Shown here one piece after another: positions 8,070 to 14,671 of a stretch of DNA of 64,000 nucleotides. The stretch comes from a virus. Location of the stretch: IMG/VR virus record IMGVR_UViG_3300046690_000339, positions 1 to 64,000 of that record; one strand, 5' to 3'. Numbering within the stretch: position 1 is the first letter of the stretch; each line of letters starts with the position of its first letter. The position numbers and the translations under genes were made by a program. Below the pieces are notes generated by a model. It was given only the letters and a program-made list of their open reading frames with translations. It searched no databases and was not told the origin of the DNA.

Positions 8070-8101
8070 ATCAGTGCTTATTTTTCGGCAGCGTGCGATG
8101 G

Positions 8102-8287
8102 CTACGCCTTCTTCCCAAAAGTCTGCTCGAAAACCTTGATCGCATCATCGTTAGTCTCGACAACTTGAGCAGCCCTGGTACGGCGCCAGCGTTCCAAGGC
8201 TTTGAGTGCGATCAGCCCGCAGTTACGCGAGCAGTATTGATGCGCAATTTGACTGAGCGCTTCGATTAAGTCTTCGACTTGGTCCAT
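8102..8287 (-). CDS. Small Cys-containing phage protein
   Basis: About 61 residues: an acidic helix (MDQVEDLIEALSQIAHQY), then CSRNCGLIALKALERW. GGAG lies 6 bases before the ATG at 8287. A helical hairpin is likely; the two Cys alone do not make a zinc site. It is the gene directly upstream of the replication initiator. Confidence 0.55.
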   Translation of the reverse strand: MDQVEDLIEALSQIAHQYCSRNCGLIALKALERWRRTRAAQVVETNDDAIKVFEQTFGKKA

Positions 8288-8368
8288 CCTCATCTCCTCA
8301 TAGCGGCCAGCAGTTTCCCTACTTGCAGCCCTACTGCTGCTGCGTAAAGCCGATGACCGTGGGCGTGT

Positions 8369-8389
8369 TGGCCGGTCACTCGGCGCCGC
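8369..8389 (+). repeat. 21-bp repeat, copy 1 (other copy at 59593..59613)
   Basis: The 21 bases starting TGGCCGGTCACTCGG are identical to 59593..59613, in the same orientation. On the minus strand this copy encodes the last codons and stop of the gene at 8376..8567. Confidence 0.8.
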
Positions 8390-8567
8390 CGATCTCCTCG
8401 ATTGATTGAATCCGCACCGCCCCTTTGAGCGTTAACGCCATTTGCATGACGGCGCTTGTGCACGGAGCCCGGTATTCCCGCAGGACAACCCTTTCCTGTC
8501 TGTGCACAAGGCAGACGACTGCCACGCGCCAGAGCTTGCGCGGCGCCGGCTTACGTACTGGCATCAT
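8376..8567 (-). CDS. Hypothetical small protein
   Basis: A 63-residue protein with a basic N-terminus and a compact hydrophobic core (RVAVVCLVHRQERVVLREY, then MQMALTLKGAVRIQSIEEI). It overlaps the end of the Cas4-like gene by 17 bases. Its final codons lie in the 21-bp repeat shared with 59.6 kb. No family is recognised. Confidence 0.5.
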   Translation of the reverse strand: MMPVRKPAPRKLWRVAVVCLVHRQERVVLREYRAPCTSAVMQMALTLKGAVRIQSIEEIGGAE

Positions 8568-9579
8568 AATCCGCCGAGGATTTATCGATGGCCGCCGTCT
8601 CGTCGAGCTTCTCTATCGAGAGCCCGAGATATTTCTCCGTGTGAGCCTCCACGGCCGGCTGAGCCTTCATGCGTCTTGACTTCTCGTCAGCGCAGACCAG
8701 AAAATCCCCGATGATCCATTTGTCGTTGGGCTTCATCGCGGCCTTCAGTGTCGTCTTGATCTCTTTATCGAGGTGGTCGTACTCCGTCGCAGCCGCGTCG
8801 AGCTCCGAGCGCCGACTGATCTTGTAGGAAAGCTCGGGGTCATTGACCGCTGCCATGCCTTCGCCAGAAAAGAACGGAGGCAAACAAACTCTTTTAAAAC
8901 TCCAACATTTTAAACAGACAGAGGGATCATCATGGAATGGCGGCAGTGATGACAACTCATCAGCGCCAGCCCGGATGGCCTCAATAGATTCAACCGCAGT
9001 TTCAAGTTGACGGAGTATCCTTTCCATCATTTCCCAATCCAAGGGAACTTCAATAAATTTCCACTTGCCGAGCATGTTATCGAGCCATAGAAACCCGATG
9101 GCGATGTCGTTCATGTACTGATAAACCATGATTTGCTTCACGTATTTACAAAAAAAGGGGTGAGCAAGAAGATCATCGACAGTGTCAAATCGGTCAAAAA
9201 TAGAAGGGTGCATCGTCTTCAAATCAAACGGAACCAACTGTTTCCCGATCTGGATTTTGCCATCAATCTTGCCGCGCAATAGCAAACGCCCCTTCGCGTC
9301 TTTCAATTCAAATGCGCGCTGTTGCTCTACTGGCCTGATACCAAGACTAAGCATCTTCATGTTTGCGATATTTTCTTGCTCGGTTCCGGCTTCCAATCGA
9401 GCCAGTAGATCAAGACCGAAGGCAGGCCGATCTTCCCAATGAAGTACTCCAAGTGCGGTCTCGCGAGCACAATTGGAGATGTCACTTGCTATCGGGTTAT
9501 TGCGCGGCCATTTAGCCGCCCTTAGCGAGAGTTGTTCTTCGCGCTTTTTCTGAACTTCTTCGAAGAAGGGCTCTAACAT
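8551..9579 (-). CDS. Cas4/RecB-like PD-(D/E)XK nuclease with Fe-S cysteines
   Basis: A 342-residue protein. CARETALG near the N-terminus and CLKCWSFKRVC around residue 225 together give four Cys in the Cas4/AddB arrangement for an iron-sulfur cluster. Between them are GKIDGKI and VPFDLKT, the D and DxK of the PD-(D/E)XK nuclease core, and QIMVYQYMNDI, the Q-x3-Y helix of RecB-like nucleases. Phage members act as 5'-3' exonucleases in recombination or replication. GGAG is placed 8 bases before the ATG at 9579. The HNH gene upstream overlaps it. Confidence 0.8.
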   Translation of the reverse strand: MLEPFFEEVQKKREEQLSLRAAKWPRNNPIASDISNCARETALGVLHWEDRPAFGLDLLARLEAGTEQENIANMKMLSLGIRPVEQQRAFELKDAKGRLLLRGKIDGKIQIGKQLVPFDLKTMHPSIFDRFDTVDDLLAHPFFCKYVKQIMVYQYMNDIAIGFLWLDNMLGKWKFIEVPLDWEMMERILRQLETAVESIEAIRAGADELSSLPPFHDDPSVCLKCWSFKRVCLPPFFSGEGMAAVNDPELSYKISRRSELDAAATEYDHLDKEIKTTLKAAMKPNDKWIIGDFLVCADEKSRRMKAQPAVEAHTEKYLGLSIEKLDETAAIDKSSADYDAST

Positions 9580-10025
9580 TTCCGATCCTCCATTCTCCAC
9601 CTACGTTGCCGTTCGATATCGCAGGTTCGACAAACGCGCTGCCCTATGGCTAGTTTCGATTTGAGCAAATTGTCATCGCTCAAGGGGTGACCAGACGGGC
9701 AATGCGTCTTTCGGGCATTGATCGCCCAAGGTGTATCAGAGCGCGACTTATTAACTTCTGGCGTTACGGGCTCCAGGTGATGTTCATCAACGCAGGGCAT
9801 CAACCGGCATTTGTGGTCGAGTTCTAATCCATCCGGGACTGGTCCATTGATTTGTTCCCATCGCCATTTGTGAGCGATGACCCTTTTCTTATTTACTTTG
9901 AATTTGCCGTAACCCCTAGAAAGAGAGCCGATCCAAATAGTGCAGCCTGTGTTAGGTTCTGGCATGCAGTAATTTTCGAATCTTTGCATTGGGGTCAGTC
10001 CGCAATGAAGTCCTCTTTTGCCCAT
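9573..10025 (-). CDS. HNH endonuclease with zinc ribbon
   Basis: About 150 residues: CTIWIGSLSRGYGKF leads into LELDHKCRLMPCVDEHHLE, the HNH metal site, followed by a C-terminal zinc ribbon with CPSGHPL and CRTCDIERQRR. This is the same domain plan as the HNH gene at 1.2-1.8 kb, although the sequences differ. It lies between a short phage gene and the Cas4-like nuclease and overlaps the latter by 7 bases. It is probably a homing nuclease. Confidence 0.85.
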   Translation of the reverse strand: MGKRGLHCGLTPMQRFENYCMPEPNTGCTIWIGSLSRGYGKFKVNKKRVIAHKWRWEQINGPVPDGLELDHKCRLMPCVDEHHLEPVTPEVNKSRSDTPWAINARKTHCPSGHPLSDDNLLKSKLAIGQRVCRTCDIERQRRWRMEDRKC

Positions 10026-10036
10026 CGTAGCCAACT

Positions 10037-10222
10037 CTATTTCCCTTCGGTATCTTGTTTGCGCAGGTATGCCCTGTAATCATCAAAGGTCGCCAAGACC
10101 GATGGCTCCAAATAAATCTTGTTTCGCGGGTCGTCGGGATAACCGTTTTCGGTGGTAAGCCAAATGCCGTAGCCGTCAGACTCCGCATAAACGGAATCGC
10201 CGAGGTAAATTTTCTTAGCCAT
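10037..10222 (-). CDS. Conserved small phage protein
   Basis: A 61-residue protein beginning AKKIYLGDSVYAESDGYGIW and continuing LTTENGYPDD and IYLEPSVLATFDDY. The IYLGDSVYA...TTENG...IYLEP pattern is a recognisable small family in phage early operons; it looks like a tiny beta-barrel. No activity is known to me. Confidence 0.7.
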   Translation of the reverse strand: MAKKIYLGDSVYAESDGYGIWLTTENGYPDDPRNKIYLEPSVLATFDDYRAYLRKQDTEGK

Positions 10223-10420
10223 TCATAGCTCCGGTATAGATCCGCCTTCCTCTATGACCTGGATAGAGGCATCAAGGAGCTTGCGAAATTCTTCCCACTC
10301 TTCGTTACGAAAGGTCAGGTCGCCGCACTTGGCCAAAACCATTCCTTCCATGCCGGCATAGACCCGGACATGCGTGTGGCCACCCATGACGCGATAACGA
10401 AGCCGTGCAACTACCTTCAC
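10223..10420 (-). CDS. Hypothetical small protein
   Basis: About 65 residues from a GTG at 10420 that overlaps the stop of the upstream frameshifted gene (GTGA), with AGAGGG nearby. The sequence (RYRVMGGHTHVRVYAGMEGM, then LTFRNEEWEEFRKLLD) suggests three strands followed by a helix. A longer GTG-started frame exists upstream, but it reads the other gene out of frame. Confidence 0.55.
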   Translation of the reverse strand: MKVVARLRYRVMGGHTHVRVYAGMEGMVLAKCGDLTFRNEEWEEFRKLLDASIQVIEEGGSIPEL

Positions 10421-10751
10421 GCCGCCCTCTGGTGCTTGTCCAGGTCGCACTGCTCCCGGAGCCGCCGCAGGAAATAGCCCTCGTCGAGCCCGAGCACCGC
10501 GCAGCAGTAGCTGAACGACAGCGCGCTCTTGGGCAGCCGCCCGAGGAACCAAAGCTTGGCCTCCTCCCGCGCCTCGGCCTTGTCCTGCCCTTCTTACGCG
10601 TCGTCACGATGTCCACCGCGTCGGCGAGCACGGCGCGGCAGAGCCGGCGCTCGGGCAGATCGTCCGTGCTGGTGCTCAGCGAGTCAAAGGCGCAGGGGTT
10701 ACTGCTCGGACATATTGGCGCGAGTTTGCCGCAGCCGCATTGACAGAACAT
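10417..10751 (-). pseudogene. Frameshifted small phage protein with Cys N-terminus
   Basis: The start frame gives MFCQCGCGKLAPICPSS and then AVLADAVDIVTTRKKG. After a run of three G (10588..10590) the sense passes to the -1 frame: DKAEAREEAKLWFLGRLPKS, then CAVLGLDEGYFLRRLREQC, ending at the TGA that overlaps the next GTG. The second part matches the usual C-terminal half of this common phage family (bulky W-F, then a short VLGLDxxYFLRRL helix). One extra G would restore a single frame, so this may be a sequencing error rather than a broken gene. Confidence 0.6.
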
Positions 10752-10763
10752 TCGCTCTTTCCT

Positions 10764-11630
10764 TTAAACCAGTTTGCCCGTTTGCCCCGGCTGCGCGGGA
10801 GGCTGCTCTTTGCCGCCTCTGTCAGCAAAAGCGCAAAACATATCGTAATCCCCGCGCTTCACCGTAGACATGACCTCGGCATCCGTGCTCGGCATTTCCG
10901 GCAAGCCGTAATGGAGCTGGATCTTCTCCAGGATAGCTTGCTCGCTAACGCTGGCGGTCTTACATTTTGCCCAAAGACGTTTCAGTTGAGGTTCCGTGAT
11001 TCCCTGATTGGACTGGTTAGGCGTGCGGCCGCTGCCGTAGTCGATTGCCTGAATCCTGTTTGGATCGAGTCCCGCCTTGATGAGCAGCTCGGGGTCCGGA
11101 TCGCGTAAGCCAGCAAGTCGGGTCACGCCGTTGGTGATCCAATTCGTGATTGCGGATTTCTGCACGTCACCATGACCGGTCTCGGGCTTCCATCCCGGCC
11201 GAGCGTTAAAGAACGGGTCGCGGCTGTCGCAATACCCGACATAATAGCCGTGGCGTCGAAGCGTCTTACTCTCCATGTAACCTTCCACCCAATAAGCATA
11301 CCCGCCGCCACCGCCGTCCAGCGGCACATTGCGCACCGTGTACTTGTCGTAACTGATGCCGAGCGGGTTCATCAGCGCTTCGGCGCCCGGTCCCTGCAGG
11401 CTGAAGCGTGGAGAGTCCTTGGTTCCGTGATTGATCCAGTGCGATTCGCGCGTCAGCCGGTAGCAGGCCGCCACCCAACGCTTGTAGATATCGATGCCCT
11501 TCTCGAATTCCTCAACGAACGCCGAGGATAAGATGCGAGGTAGGCTCGGGCCGTCTTCAATGATCTGCGGAGCTTCTGCATCAAGTATCGTCTCCCGATT
11601 CTCCGCGTTGCCTGAGCTTGGAGTTTCCAT
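10764..11630 (-). CDS. Conserved phage protein, possible recombination function
   Basis: About 288 residues from an ATG with AGGAG 8 bases upstream. The middle contains YAYWVEGYMESKTLRRHGY, CDSRDPFF, and GHGDVQKSAITNWITNGVTR followed by LAGL. A GDVxKxAxxN helix after a beta-rich domain is typical of phage proteins encoded beside Cas4-like nucleases and resembles single-strand annealing proteins in plan, but I cannot assign the family firmly. Its position upstream of a Cas4-like exonuclease supports a recombination role. Confidence 0.45.
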   Translation of the reverse strand: METPSSGNAENRETILDAEAPQIIEDGPSLPRILSSAFVEEFEKGIDIYKRWVAACYRLTRESHWINHGTKDSPRFSLQGPGAEALMNPLGISYDKYTVRNVPLDGGGGGYAYWVEGYMESKTLRRHGYYVGYCDSRDPFFNARPGWKPETGHGDVQKSAITNWITNGVTRLAGLRDPDPELLIKAGLDPNRIQAIDYGSGRTPNQSNQGITEPQLKRLWAKCKTASVSEQAILEKIQLHYGLPEMPSTDAEVMSTVKRGDYDMFCAFADRGGKEQPPAQPGQTGKLV

Positions 11631-11653
11631 TCGTGTTGTCTCCTGTTTTCTGT

Positions 11654-11792
11654 CTAATTGGTGAATAGCTCGTCCAGGCAATGCAGGCAGAACGGCGCGC
11701 CCTCACAAGCTCTATCCTCGTGCGCCTTTCGCTGGTCGAGTTCGATCTCTTCTTGCTCGGCGTCGTGACGCGCGCCCCAGCCGGTCGGTCAC
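11654..11792 (-). pseudogene. Frameshifted small Cys protein
   Basis: A GTG at 11792, just after the stop of the membrane protein, starts VTDRLG. After a run of four G (11775..11778) the sense is in the neighbouring frame: ARHDAEQEEIELDQRKAHED, then CEGAPFCLHCLDELF and a TAG. The second part has no start codon of its own. Removing one G joins the two into one protein of about 45 residues with a C-x6-C-x2-C group. Confidence 0.45.
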
Positions 11793-11793
11793 T

Positions 11794-12006
11794 TTAAAAC
11801 CCGAAAAGCGCGCGCACGGCGGCGCGATGATCCCAGGAAAACCGCACAACCCAGAAGATAAAGGAGCACCAGGCGACGGTGATCACCGCGCAGCAAAACC
11901 AGCCGACCAGAATGTCGGTGTCGATCGGTTCGAGCTTTTCGTCCTCGTTTAGCTTCGGTGCAGTCCTCGCTATCATTGCCGCCGCTTGTGCTTCGGTATA
12001 TTTCAC
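11794..12006 (-). CDS. Small membrane protein
   Basis: About 70 residues from GTG at 12006, which overlaps the upstream stop (GTGA). The N-terminus is soluble (YTEAQAAAMIARTAPKL); a single strong membrane helix (ILVGWFCCAVITVAWCSFIF) is followed by a short basic end. Function unknown; a modest membrane role is all that the sequence supports. Confidence 0.55.
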   Translation of the reverse strand: MKYTEAQAAAMIARTAPKLNEDEKLEPIDTDILVGWFCCAVITVAWCSFIFWVVRFSWDHRAAVRALFGF

Positions 12007-12344
12007 GGCTTGCCCGCCTTGGTGATCTCGGCGGTCATGGCTGGGCCCCATTCTCTACTCATTGGCTCGCCTAGCTCCGGCTTGCCCGCCTTATCAATCT
12101 CGGCGGCAATGGCCCTCTCAATGCCGAAATCCACTGTCTGTATCTCGATCTCATCAGCTATTTGACGCGCCCGCTCTAGCCCCCGCACAGCCATGCGCCG
12201 CGCTACGTCCCCAACTTGACATGCTGCTAACTCATCCCGCTCGGCGATTGCAGCGGCAATAATCCGCTCAAATCGACTCAGCAATTGAGACCCGCCAAAC
12301 AATAATTCACTAGCAATCCGATTTGCCGTATCTTCGCCGGTCAT
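12003..12344 (-). CDS. Hypothetical helical protein
   Basis: A 113-residue, nearly all-helical protein (RFERIIAAAIAERDELAAC, VGDVARRMAVRGLERAR). The C-terminus repeats the phrase AEIDKAGKPEL / AEITKAGKP, reflecting a short direct repeat in the DNA (about 12003-12110). No family recognised. Confidence 0.5.
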   Translation of the reverse strand: MTGEDTANRIASELLFGGSQLLSRFERIIAAAIAERDELAACQVGDVARRMAVRGLERARQIADEIEIQTVDFGIERAIAAEIDKAGKPELGEPMSREWGPAMTAEITKAGKP

Positions 12345-12382
12345 TTCGCCACCTCATCCTTTTTTTGCTCTGCTCTATCATG

Positions 12383-12586
12383 TCAGCCAGCAGTCCACGC
12401 TCTAGGATAACCATAACCACGCCCGGCCCTATCCTTTTGCAATTTCTTCAATCTATTTTCAAAATCTATCGCGCAGAGAGAACACCACATAATGCTACCC
12501 GCTGGCTCGGCATAAATCTCTTTTTTAATTAGATGCTTGGTACAAATGCCGTGTGCCTTGCACCAAATGTAATCAATCAAGTTCAT
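12383..12586 (-). CDS. Small Cys/His protein
   Basis: A 67-residue protein with IWCKAHGICTKHL near the start and WCSLCAIDFENR in the middle. The C..H...C..H plus C-x2-C set could bind one zinc. It is lower in GC than its neighbours (isoleucine and lysine rich), suggesting a recent arrival. No function recognised. Confidence 0.55.
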   Translation of the reverse strand: MNLIDYIWCKAHGICTKHLIKKEIYAEPAGSIMWCSLCAIDFENRLKKLQKDRAGRGYGYPRAWTAG

Positions 12587-12639
12587 TTCCGATGCCCCGA
12601 ATTACAAGCCCAACACGCACCACGGACACGGCGCAAAGG

Positions 12640-12831
12640 TTATCTAGGCAGACCTTGCTCATCGCCCCGCTCCTTGTCCCTGAGTTCGCGCAACCTGTTT
12701 TGAAACCAGCTAGACTGCGGCCAGTCCCACCGCTGCGCCGTAAGATGATCTCCGAGATAGAGCCCGCCATTCACCCGAGCGGTTTCAAAAATCGTCTCTA
12801 CGTCCCGCTTGGTTAGCTCGGTAGTTTTCAT
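12640..12831 (-). CDS. Hypothetical small protein
   Basis: 63 residues from an ATG preceded by AAGGATCAAGG. The N-terminal half looks like a small helix-turn motif (LTKRDVETIFETARVNGGLY), followed by WPQSSWFQNRLRELRDKERG. It resembles small phage regulators in size but has no clear HTH. It overlaps the end of the zinc-ribbon frame at 12785..12970. Confidence 0.5.
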   Translation of the reverse strand: MKTTELTKRDVETIFETARVNGGLYLGDHLTAQRWDWPQSSWFQNRLRELRDKERGDEQGLPR

Positions 12832-12970
12832 CCTTGATCCTTTCCACCCACAACCGGAGTAGCGCCGCCTCTCTTGCACACTCCTGACACGCCACCTCGT
12901 CAAGTTTGTCCGAACGGACTCGGTAGATGAGCGGCTTGTCTCTTTTGCATCGCGGACAAAGGTTGTCGAT
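12785..12970 (-). CDS. Zinc-ribbon small protein without a standard start
   Basis: The frame encodes LCPRCKRDKPLIYRVRSDKL, then CQECAREAALL and a charged tail: a CxxC...CxxC zinc ribbon in the usual phage style. It opens directly after the upstream TAA and has no ATG, GTG or TTG before the first Cys. The only candidate in place is ATC, nine bases after CAGGAG. Either a rare start is used or one base is wrong in the sequence. It overlaps the next gene by 47 bases. Confidence 0.4.
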   Translation of the reverse strand: MDNLCPRCKRDKPLIYRVRSDKLDEVACQECAREAALLRLWVERIKDENYRANQAGRRDDF

Positions 12971-13210
12971 TTAAATCAACTCCTGTGTGATCGTCTTATC
13001 CATCGGCTTCTCCTCGATCTGGCAACGGCAGTTCATTGCCTTGCCGGTCCTGAGCCAGTAAAGCAAATTGTCTATCTTCAGTCGGAGTTCCATATTTTCC
13101 GCCCGTAGCCGCCTGTTCTCAGCGCAGAGCGGATCTATCGACTTGTCCAAAAGTTCAATGTTGCCGTTGAGCTCGCCGACTGCTTTGTTGATGTCGGTTG
13201 CGATTTTCAT
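12971..13210 (-). CDS. Coiled-coil small protein
   Basis: 79 residues from an ATG that overlaps the upstream stop (TAATG), with CGGAG eleven bases before. The centre is a long helix with heptad-like spacing (LLDKSIDPLCAENRRLRAEN, then LRLKIDNLLYWL), and a CRCQ pair follows. Probably an oligomeric small protein of the early operon; function unknown. Confidence 0.55.
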   Translation of the reverse strand: MKIATDINKAVGELNGNIELLDKSIDPLCAENRRLRAENMELRLKIDNLLYWLRTGKAMNCRCQIEEKPMDKTITQELI

Positions 13211-13383
13211 TAGCACGTTCTCCGCTTTGAAATTCGACCAATGACCATGTTTAAAATCAGAGCCGAAATAAATACCGTCATCAGCCGGTCGATCCTTCCT
13301 ACTCCAATCATTGCTTCCACGGCCCAACACAGCGCACCTGTCACCATCAATATGAGGATGATCGCCGCAGCCAGGATCTTCAT
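13210..13383 (-). CDS. 57-residue membrane protein with two helices
   Basis: ATG at 13383 with GGAGG close upstream; the TAA overlaps the next ATG. Two membrane spans are clear: LAAAIILILMVTGALCWAV and LMTVFISALILNMVIG, with basic ends. Size and topology fit a small phage membrane effector, but nothing identifies it. Confidence 0.6.
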   Translation of the reverse strand: MKILAAAIILILMVTGALCWAVEAMIGVGRIDRLMTVFISALILNMVIGRISKRRTC

Positions 13384-13384
13384 T

Positions 13385-13495
13385 TCACCTCCACGGCGGC
13401 GGCCACTCCCAGCGGCCGTCGAACACGATGAAGTACACCAGCACCGCTATGATTAAGATGAGGAGCGCTTGCTCGGTCCAGTTGAAGTCTTTCAT
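13385..13495 (-). CDS. 36-residue membrane peptide
   Basis: ATG at 13495 opens a short frame ending at 13385, two bases before the next gene. It has one span (ALLILIIAVLVYFIVF) between a short acidic N-terminus and a WEWPPPW tail. The near-contiguous spacing with the next membrane gene supports expression. Confidence 0.5.
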   Translation of the reverse strand: MKDFNWTEQALLILIIAVLVYFIVFDGRWEWPPPWR

Positions 13496-13500
13496 CGTAC

Positions 13501-13917
13501 TCACGGCATCTTCGCCAGCATCATCCGCGCCTGCTGTTGTTCCGCGGTTAGAACGCCGCCGTCGAAATTACTGCCCGCAATGTATTCAAGGATCGTCGGG
13601 ATAAGCCGAGTCGGGAACAGCGCGACGCAATCGCGCGCGCTTTTTAGAGGATTGCGTCTCTGGCCTTCAAACCACAACTTGACGAGTTCCTTGGACACGC
13701 GCATCCCGAATTGAAAATCCTTGCGCTGTAGTCCGCCCATCTGCGCCAGCATGATCAAAAAAGCGACGTCCGAATCGGTCGCAATCTCCTGGGGATTCTC
13801 GTCCTCTATTTCCAGCGGAACACTGCCTAGCTGTTCCGATAGTTGTCTTGGGTCCAGCACATGCTGTTTTGTGAGCGCGCTGGACGCTGTTTTCTTTTTG
13901 GTTCGAGACAACTTCAT
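13501..13917 (-). CDS. Possible phage regulator (CII-like position)
   Basis: 138 residues: a basic, Ser-rich N-terminus (KLSRTKKKTASS), a linker, then LQRKDFQFGMRVSKELVKLW with FEGQRRNP, a helix-turn-helix-like stretch, and a helical C-terminus. It is the second gene after the Cro-like one in the leftward operon, the place of CII-type activators. The HTH is suggestive only. Confidence 0.4.
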   Translation of the reverse strand: MKLSRTKKKTASSALTKQHVLDPRQLSEQLGSVPLEIEDENPQEIATDSDVAFLIMLAQMGGLQRKDFQFGMRVSKELVKLWFEGQRRNPLKSARDCVALFPTRLIPTILEYIAGSNFDGGVLTAEQQQARMMLAKMP

Positions 13918-13958
13918 ATCGTCCTCGTCCCGGTGCTAACTTCTGAGCCGCTATGCTC

Positions 13959-14162
13959 TTAGGCCGCCCTTCTTCGCCCCGGCAGATCATCCACCGTGCA
14001 GTTCATCAACGCCGCGAGCTTTTCGTCCAAAGGAGCGCTCGGAGTTTTACCGTTCAGGTAGTTGGAAATCATGCCGGAAGTGACTCCCCACATCCGGCCC
14101 AATTTGTAGTAGGTGAGGTTCAATTCTTTTTTGAGTTTTCGTTTGACTTGAGGGCGCGTCAT
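13959..14162 (-). CDS. Cro-like HTH repressor
   Basis: 67 residues from ATG at 14162 with CAGGAGG upstream. The helix-turn-helix is clear: LTYYKLGRMWGVTSGMISNY followed by LNGKTPSAPLDEKLAALMN. It is the first gene of the leftward early operon, facing the truncated plus-strand repressor across a 70-base gap, as Cro does in lambdoid switches. It presumably binds the operator in that gap and limits its own promoter. Confidence 0.8.
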   Translation of the reverse strand: MTRPQVKRKLKKELNLTYYKLGRMWGVTSGMISNYLNGKTPSAPLDEKLAALMNCTVDDLPGRRRAA

Positions 14163-14232
14163 CCGTAGCCTCCTGTAAGTAAGCAAGTAAGCAATCAAGT
14201 GTTACTTGTTCTAATAACGCATAACAGAGACC
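14163..14232. promoter_or_regulatory. Divergent control region between Cro-like and repressor genes
   Basis: The 70 bases contain a perfect inverted repeat CAAGT-GTT-ACTTG (14196..14208) and two tandem AAGTAAGC units (about 14177..14192). These are good operator candidates for the two HTH proteins that flank them. The region is AT-rich but I could not place -35 and -10 boxes with confidence in either direction. Confidence 0.6.
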
Positions 14233-14358
14233 ATGTCAACCAAGAAAAATAAAAAGATACAGGCCGAGGGGATTGGCACGCGTTTACGCGAGCTTAGGGA
14301 AAAAGAAAAAATGTCGGTCAGGGCTTTCGCGTCTGTTTACGGGGCTGTGGATTTTTGA
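14233..14358 (+). pseudogene. Truncated CI-like repressor (first 41 codons)
   Basis: A plus-strand ATG at 14233 opens a frame with a basic start (STKKNKK) and then IGTRLRELREKEKMSVRAFA, the first helices of an XRE-type repressor domain. It ends at TGA after VYGAVDF, in the middle of the HTH. Ten bases later the end of a tail gene begins. The recognition helix and all dimer or cleavage domains are absent, so it cannot be a working CI repressor. The tail operon has replaced the rest. Confidence 0.7.
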
Positions 14359-14368
14359 GAAAAATCGC

Positions 14369-14671
14369 TTATCCGACCGGATTCTCGGCCGCCACTGTGA
14401 AGTCGCCCTGATCGGCATCATCGACGACACCCGCGCTCTCATAGCGCCATGTCCATGAGCCTGCCGCATCGAGCAGCAAATCGACATAGAATTTACCCGT
14501 AGATTCGCGCACCAGCTCGACATCGACTCCATAAACCAGCACGAGCGGATCATCGACATCGGGTCTCTGGTAAATAAACTTGACCAGTGTCGGGTTGGTC
14601 AATACCTTGCCGAGGTAAAACCAGTGCTGAAATCTCGGCCGCTGCCCTAAAATAAATTCTTCACAGCTCAT
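14369..14671 (-). CDS. Small virion-associated protein
   Basis: 100 residues, all-beta pattern: FILGQRPRFQHWFYLGKVL, then LVLVYGVDVELVRESTGKFY and GSWTWRYESAG. Proteins of this kind (Ig-like, YG...V.R...G.y..d......G.W.YR) are frequent at the distal end of phage tail operons. It is the last gene of the late operon, overlapping the repeat protein upstream by 4 bases. Confidence 0.65.
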   Translation of the reverse strand: MSCEEFILGQRPRFQHWFYLGKVLTNPTLVKFIYQRPDVDDPLVLVYGVDVELVRESTGKFYVDLLLDAAGSWTWRYESAGVVDDADQGDFTVAAENPVG

